Shown: piece after piece, positions 59,440-64,000 of the stretch
How the letters are laid out: every line of letters starts with the position of its first letter
Position numbering within the stretch: position 1 is the first letter of the stretch
Assembly (NCBI GenBank): GCA_963702235.1
Contig: CAVPBZ010000022.1
Location: forward strand, 124,001-188,000
Direction of reading: 5' to 3'
DNA from: PALSA-505 sp963702235
Lineage (GTDB): Bacteria > Actinomycetota > Actinomycetes > Streptosporangiales > Streptosporangiaceae
Length of the DNA: 64,000 nt
Made by a program: the position numbers and the translations under genes
The notes under the pieces: generated by a model
What the model saw: the letters and a program-made list of their open reading frames with translations, nothing else
Databases searched by the model: none
What the model was told of the DNA's origin: nothing

Positions 59440-61257
59440 TCAGCTGCGGTGGTGGACCTGCTGGAGGCCGTAGACGGGGGTGGGAAGGCCGGCGTGGCGG
59501 GCCTTCAGCTGCAGCGCTAGGTACAGCGAGTAGTGCCGCGACTGGTGCAGGTTGCCGCCCTGGAACCACAGGGCTTCCTGCTGGGTCGGCTTCCACATGT
59601 TGCGCTCCTCGCCTTCCCAGGGGCCGGGGTCCTTGCGGGTGCCCGAGCCCAGGCCCCAGCACTTGCCGACCTTGTCGGCCACCTGCTGCGAGATCAGCTC
59701 GGCCGCCCAGCCGTTCATCGAGTTGTAGCCGGTGGCGTAGACGACGAGGTCGGCCGGCAGCTCGGTGCCGTCCGCCAGGACGACGGTCTTCTCGGTCAGG
59801 TGGTCCACCTGGCCTTTCACCAGCGCGACGTCGCCGTTAGCGACCAGGTCGGCCGCGCCCACGTCGATGTAGTAGCCCGAACCGCGGCGCAGGTACTTCA
59901 TGAACAGGCCGGAGCCGTCGTCGCCCCAGTCGTGCTCGAAGCCGGCGGCTTCGAGCCGGTCGTAGAACTCCTTGTCCCGCTCGCGCATCTGGTCGTACAG
60001 CGGGGTCTGGAACCCGGCCATGAGCCGGTACGGGATGGACGCGAACAGCAGGTCCGCCTTCTCGGTCGTCATCCCGGCCGCGACCGCCTGCTCGGAGTAG
60101 AGCGCGCTCAGCCCGATGTCCATCAGCGTGTCGGACCTGACGATGTGGGTGGATGACCGCTGCACCATCGTCACGTCCGCGCCGTTTTCCCACAGCGCGC
60201 CGCAGATGTCGAAGGCCGAGTTGTTGGACCCGATGACCACGCACCGCTTTCCCCGGTACGCGTCCGGGCCGGGGTGAGCGGAGGAGTGGTGCTGGTCGCC
60301 GCGGAACACGTCCATGCCGGGGAACGACGGCATGTTCGGCTTGCCGGACATCCCGGTCGCCAGGACAAGCTGCGCCGGGCGCAGCACCACCGGCTGCCCG
60401 TCCCGCTCGACGGTCACCGTCCATTCTCCGGTCGGCTCGTGGTAGGCGGCGCTCTTGGCCTCCGTATTGGGCCAGTAGTTGAGCTCCATGATCTTCGTGT
60501 ACGACTCGAGCCAGTCGGCGATCTTGTCCTTGGGCGAGAAGACGGGCCAGTTGTCGGGGAACTTCAGGTACGGCAGGTGGTCATACCACACCGGGTCGTG
60601 CAGGCAGAGTGACTTGTAGCGGCTGCGCCACTGGTCACCGGGGCGGCCGCGCTTGTCCACGATGATCGTCGGCACGTCGAGCTGGCGCAGCCGCGCGCCC
60701 AGCGCGATGCCGGCCTGGCCGCCGCCGACGATTAGGACGTACGGCTGCTCGGTCGCGCCCAGCGCGGACGCCTCGTGCTCGCGCTCTTCCAGCCAGGTGG
60801 TGCGGCCGTGGCTGGCGCCGTGCTGGGCGCCCATGGGCCGGCTCGGGCCCTGCGGCTCCTCGTAGCCCTTGAGCTCGTCGAGGGTGGTCAGCAGCGTCCA
60901 GCACAGGCCGTCGCGCAGCCGCAACTGCCCGCGGCCCCGGCCGGCGGCCGTCTCGAAGTCGATCCACGCCTCGGTTACACCATCGGCCGCAGCGGGTTGC
61001 TCGCCATCAGTGATTTTCCAGCCGAACGGCTGCGCACCAGACAAGGTGCCGGCCAGCATCTCGGTGATCGCTGCACGTCCCTCGAGCGTGATGATGTTCC
61101 AGGTGAACGCGATGAGTTCCCGCCAGTAGCAGTCCTCAGTGAACAGGCCAGCCGCGGCCGCCAGGTCACCCGCCGCCAGCGCGTCACCGAATCTCCCCAG
61201 CCACGCGGTCACCGCAGTGGCCGCGGGAGTCTGGGTCGAGTGCGTCGTTGCTGTCAT
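59440..61257 (-). CDS. FMO-type flavin monooxygenase with N-terminal SnoaL-like domain
   Basis: The 605-residue protein fuses a SnoaL/NTF2-like domain (about 12-130, with FGDALAAGDLAAAAGLFTED) to a group B flavin monooxygenase. The FAD motif is VLIVGGGQAGIALGARL near residue 172. The FMO signature FRGDQHHSSAH lies near 319, and the NADPH motif VVIGSNNSAFDICG near 340; VVYATGYN near 512 is the ATG-type motif. Such two-domain FMOs occur in actinomycetes and oxidise N, S or ketone substrates. ATG 61257 has GGGGAG upstream; an extension to 61317 is not conserved. Palindromic elements lie on both sides of the gene. Confidence 0.9.
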   Translation of the reverse strand: MTATTHSTQTPAATAVTAWLGRFGDALAAGDLAAAAGLFTEDCYWRELIAFTWNIITLEGRAAITEMLAGTLSGAQPFGWKITDGEQPAAADGVTEAWIDFETAAGRGRGQLRLRDGLCWTLLTTLDELKGYEEPQGPSRPMGAQHGASHGRTTWLEEREHEASALGATEQPYVLIVGGGQAGIALGARLRQLDVPTIIVDKRGRPGDQWRSRYKSLCLHDPVWYDHLPYLKFPDNWPVFSPKDKIADWLESYTKIMELNYWPNTEAKSAAYHEPTGEWTVTVERDGQPVVLRPAQLVLATGMSGKPNMPSFPGMDVFRGDQHHSSAHPGPDAYRGKRCVVIGSNNSAFDICGALWENGADVTMVQRSSTHIVRSDTLMDIGLSALYSEQAVAAGMTTEKADLLFASIPYRLMAGFQTPLYDQMRERDKEFYDRLEAAGFEHDWGDDGSGLFMKYLRRGSGYYIDVGAADLVANGDVALVKGQVDHLTEKTVVLADGTELPADLVVYATGYNSMNGWAAELISQQVADKVGKCWGLGSGTRKDPGPWEGEERNMWKPTQQEALWFQGGNLHQSRHYSLYLALQLKARHAGLPTPVYGLQQVHHRS

Positions 61258-61389
61258 AACTGACTCCCCTTTGCGCGTCATCGGGCACAAGCACACTCTG
61301 TGCACGGGTGCACCCATCTAGCAAGGGCATCGCGGGCCGCGGAGCGCGGCGCCCGGCGCACGGCGCACGCGGCGCGGGAAGGCGGGCGA

Positions 61390-61445
61390 GCATGATCGTG
61401 AAGACTTGTACGTGCGATAGCCCGCATGACTCTTCATGATCATGG
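61390..61445. repeat. Imperfect copy of the CATGATC palindrome in the FMO/HAD divergent region
   Basis: CATGATCGTGAAGACTTGT (61391-61409) faces ACTCTTCATGATCATGG (61429-61444). Pairing is imperfect, but the left arm shares CATGATC and GAAGACTTGT with the element at 59356. Confidence 0.75.
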
Positions 61446-61483
61446 CGGTGCCTGGGTGCCGGGCGCGGGGGGCGGGGGGCACA

Positions 61484-62182
61484 ATGGCGTGCGTGCGGGT
61501 GCTGCTGTTCGACGTGTTCGGGACGCTGGTGGACTGGCGGTCGAGCCTGATCGAGATCGGGGCGGCCACGGGTGGCCCGGATACCGAGGCTGACTGGCCG
61601 GGCATCATCGACGACTGGCGCCGCGCCTACCAGCCGGCGCTGGACCGGGTCCGGGGCGGCGCCGCCTGGCGCGACCTCGACTCACTCCAGCGCGAGACGC
61701 TGGCCGAGGTGCTGTCCCGGCACGGTGTCACGCTCGGGCCGGACAGCCAGGAGACGCTCGTGGGCGGCTGGCGCCGGCTGCGGCCGTGGCCGGACAGTCG
61801 GGAAGGGCTCGGCAGGCTGCGCTACGGGCACGTCACCGCGACGCTGTCGAACGGCCACGTCGCCCTGCTCGCCGACCTGCTCAAATTCGCTGACCTGCGG
61901 GTCAACGCGGTGCTCTCGGCCCAGCTCGCAGGCGGTTACAAGCCGGACGCGAAGGTCTACCTCGAGGCGCTGCGGCTGCTCGAATGCGAGCCCGGGGAGG
62001 CCGGGATGGTCGCCGCGCACCCGTCCGACCTGCAGGCAGCCGCCGCACTCGGCCTGCGTCCCGTCTTCGTCGGCCGGCCCGCGGAGTGGGGCCCGGGCGC
62101 GCGGCCGACAGAGCCGCCCGCGCTGGACGGCCTGCTGGCCGCCGACAGTCTCGTGCAGCTGGCTGAGATCCTCGGCTGCTGA
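61484..62182 (+). CDS. Haloacid dehalogenase type II (HAD superfamily)
   Basis: The 232-residue protein has the nucleophile strand LLFDVFGTLVDW (Asp near residue 9), the type II helix-cap core (WRRAYQPALDRVRGGAAWRD), ATLSNGH near 122 (Ser/Thr motif), and YKPDAKVYLEALRLL near 153 (Lys motif). Type II enzymes hydrolyse 2-haloacids, though many annotated members have other phosphatase-like roles. ATG 61484 follows a G-rich run. It is divergent from the FMO gene. Confidence 0.9.
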   Translation: MACVRVLLFDVFGTLVDWRSSLIEIGAATGGPDTEADWPGIIDDWRRAYQPALDRVRGGAAWRDLDSLQRETLAEVLSRHGVTLGPDSQETLVGGWRRLRPWPDSREGLGRLRYGHVTATLSNGHVALLADLLKFADLRVNAVLSAQLAGGYKPDAKVYLEALRLLECEPGEAGMVAAHPSDLQAAAALGLRPVFVGRPAEWGPGARPTEPPALDGLLAADSLVQLAEILGC

Positions 62183-62236
62183 CGCCCGCGGAGCCGGACG
62201 CGGTGCCCGGAACCGCCGGCCGCCTGCGGACCGGGG

Positions 62237-62896
62237 TTAGCCGGTGGCGCTCGGGGGCGGGGGCGGCAGCGGGGGGATCGCGGCGCCCGTCGTCGGGGCC
62301 ATCAGCGACTTGACGTTCAGGCCGGTGCCGCCCATCTGCTTGAGCATGAAGTCGTGGTTCAGGTCCAGGATCGCCCGGGTCTCGGCGGCGACCACGGCGT
62401 TACGGCTGAGCGTGAGCTCGTTGTCCTGCTCCTGCTCACCGGACAATGACCAGTTGGTCGAGCCCTTGACCGTGTAGACGCCGTCGATAATGACGATCTT
62501 CAGGTGCGAGATCGCATTGTGCACCGAACTGGTCCCGATCGCGATGCTGTTGCCGAAAGCATCGTTGGCCCAGCTGGCCAGGATCTGCTTCTCGTGCACG
62601 CCCGCGGCCTGACTGCGGTCCAGGCTCATCTGCACGTACACGTTCTCGCTGGTGAGCTTGCCCTGGATGATCTTGTTGAGCTCGTCGTCGTCGTAGCCGA
62701 ACATGTTGACCACGATGGAGTGCTGCGCGGTGCCGAGCAGGGCGACAAGAAGCCCGTGCACGTTGTCCCGCGGGGAAAAGAATGTTCGCTGGTCGTCCGG
62801 GTATCCCTCTAAGAACCTGCCCTCAGCCTTGTACTGGCCGAGGGTGTCCCAAGAGAATGCCGCGCTGGTCGTCGTGTTTGTGGTCGGGCTGGTCAT
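62237..62896 (-). CDS. Single-HKD phospholipase D-like protein
   Basis: The 219-residue protein has one HKD motif, HLKIVIIDGVYTVKGSTNWS (near residue 133), like Nuc-type nucleases that dimerise to form the active site. The N-terminal half contains PDDQRTFFSPRDNVHGLLVA and strands typical of the PLD fold. There is no signal peptide. A Pro-rich tail (PPLPPPPPSATG) closes the protein. ATG 62896 follows a G-rich site; an extension to 62953 has no ribosome site. It could act on nucleic acid or phospholipid in the cytosol, and the substrate is not predictable. Confidence 0.8.
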   Translation of the reverse strand: MTSPTTNTTTSAAFSWDTLGQYKAEGRFLEGYPDDQRTFFSPRDNVHGLLVALLGTAQHSIVVNMFGYDDDELNKIIQGKLTSENVYVQMSLDRSQAAGVHEKQILASWANDAFGNSIAIGTSSVHNAISHLKIVIIDGVYTVKGSTNWSLSGEQEQDNELTLSRNAVVAAETRAILDLNHDFMLKQMGGTGLNVKSLMAPTTGAAIPPLPPPPPSATG

Positions 62897-63034
62897 TTCC
62901 CCCCCTATTTCATTGATTTCCTCATGATGGTCGTTGCCGAGCCCGATGTCCATTCATTCGGCCGCGCTCGTCAGGCGCGATATCGCGGCCCGGGTCCGCC
63001 TGTCGCGGACCCGGGCCGGGATGGCTGCTCCCGG

Positions 63035-64000
63035 TCAGCCGGCTCGGGCCAGGGCCGGAGCCGAGCCGGCCGGGGAGACGTCAGCCGGAGCGCTCGCCGC
63101 GGGTACCCGCAGCAGCCGGGCGAGCCAGCCGGGCAGCCACCAGTTGGCCCGGCCGAAGAGGGCGATCATGGCCGGGACGAGCAGGCAGCGGATGACAAGC
63201 GCGTCGATGAGGATGCCCGCGCCGAGCCCGGTGGCGAGGATCTTCAGGTCGGTCTGCGGCCCGGTGGACATGGACAGGAAGCTGAGCATGAGGATCGCGG
63301 CCGCGCTGGTGACCAGGCGGCCGGTACGGCCCAGACCCTCGGTGACCGCCTGCCGGGCGTCGCCGCTGGTGTCATAGGCCTCCCGGATGCGGGTCAGGAT
63401 GAACACCTCGTAGTCCATCGACAGGCCGAACAGGAAGGCGAAGACCATCAGCGGCACCCACATCGTGATCGCGCCGGTGGCCGGGATGCCCCAGATGGCC
63501 TGCGAGCCGTGACCGTCCTGCCAGACCCAGGTCAGCACCCCGTACGCCGCGGCCAGCGAGACCAGGTTGAACAGCACGGCCTTGGCGGCCAGCAGCACCG
63601 AGCGGAACGCCCTGGTCAGCAGCAGGAACGTGGCGATACTGATCAGCGCCAGCATGAGCGGGAAGTTGCCGTACACCGCGTGGTTGAAGTCGATCAGCGA
63701 CGCGCCGTCGCCGCCGACACCGAGCACCTGCGGACGGCCGAGCAGGGCACCCTCGAGCCGGTCGACGGTCGCCTGGCCGGCCGGGCCGCCGCTTTCGGCG
63801 GCGGGGATGACCGTGACGATCTGCGTGCCGGCCCGCCGGTAGTCAGCCGTGGCGGGGGCGACGGCGGTGTACACGCCGGGCACCCGGGCCGCCTGCGCGG
63901 CCACCGCGCCGGGCGCGGACGAGGTCAGTACCTCAGCCGGGGTGATCACCCCGGACGGAATGCCGCCGTCGGTCAGCGTGGTCAGCGCGGCGTGGGCGGG
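63035..64000 (-). CDS. MMPL/RND family transporter, 5' part outside the window
   Basis: This is the C-terminal 321 residues of an MMPL-type transporter, with the frame open to the right edge. Five helices are visible, from LMLALISIATFLLLTRAFRS to LATGLGAGILIDALVIRCLL. They carry the intramembrane FLFGLSMDYEVFILTRIRE motif, whose Asp/Tyr pair is the proton relay signature of mycobacterial MmpL-type proteins. These proteins export lipids or drugs using the proton gradient. The C-terminal tail is short and Ala/Pro-rich. The start lies beyond 64000. Confidence 0.93.
   Translation of the reverse strand, partial: PAHAALTTLTDGGIPSGVITPAEVLTSSAPGAVAAQAARVPGVYTAVAPATADYRRAGTQIVTVIPAAESGGPAGQATVDRLEGALLGRPQVLGVGGDGASLIDFNHAVYGNFPLMLALISIATFLLLTRAFRSVLLAAKAVLFNLVSLAAAYGVLTWVWQDGHGSQAIWGIPATGAITMWVPLMVFAFLFGLSMDYEVFILTRIREAYDTSGDARQAVTEGLGRTGRLVTSAAAILMLSFLSMSTGPQTDLKILATGLGAGILIDALVIRCLLVPAMIALFGRANWWLPGWLARLLRVPAASAPADVSPAGSAPALARAG

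Overview
This is high-GC DNA with strongly GC-biased third codon positions, many GTG starts and SigE/PucR/AfsR-type regulators. These features indicate an actinomycete, probably of the Streptosporangiales or a relative; the placement is inference. There is one tRNA (Gly-TCC) and no rRNA, CRISPR array or intact transposase.

Region 1 (1-9 kb) is gene-poor. It holds a partial secreted G1-type glutamic peptidase, the tRNA, an ECF sigma factor translationally coupled to a membrane-anchored beta-propeller protein, a second secreted propeller, a lipoprotein and several decayed genes: a PPOX-family/alcohol dehydrogenase pair, a GNAT and a split hypothetical. It also has a 16-codon ORF with a strong ribosome site. 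Region 2 (9-25 kb) carries a LuxR/NB-ARC regulator whose 3' end is frameshifted, an Asp/Glu racemase-family protein, an Hsp20 - MerR (frameshifted) - DUF6221 cluster, two DUF1990 proteins, transketolase and transaldolase, a PLP desulfhydrase/ACC-deaminase-like enzyme coupled to a ComB-type phosphatase, and a three-gene GrpB/paralogue operon.

Region 3 (25-46 kb) has a PucR regulator divergent from a secreted lipase, a histidine phosphatase, uracil-DNA glycosylase, a PAC2 protein, an isoprenylcysteine methyltransferase-like membrane enzyme, gamma-glutamyltransferase, an EgtE-like enzyme, a GH20 hexosaminidase lipoprotein, an OmpR/histidine kinase pair, a CDF metal exporter divergent from an ArsR repressor, a Clp-N/HTH protein behind two perfect palindromes, and a double beta-propeller membrane protein.

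Region 4 (46-64 kb) has a penicillin acylase-family enzyme, an overlapping operon of phosphodiester glycosidase, UbiA-type decaprenyl-phosphate phosphoribosyltransferase and DprE2-like reductase, then LysR and a form I aerobic CO dehydrogenase cluster (coxMSL, coxD, coxE), an FMO-type monooxygenase, a type II haloacid dehalogenase, a PLD-like protein and a partial MMPL transporter.

The main unexplained structure is a set of imperfect and perfect palindromic elements. Several have ends resembling CATGATC. One lies inside coxE and another between coxD and coxE. The 13-mer GCCGATTTTTACC also recurs three times.
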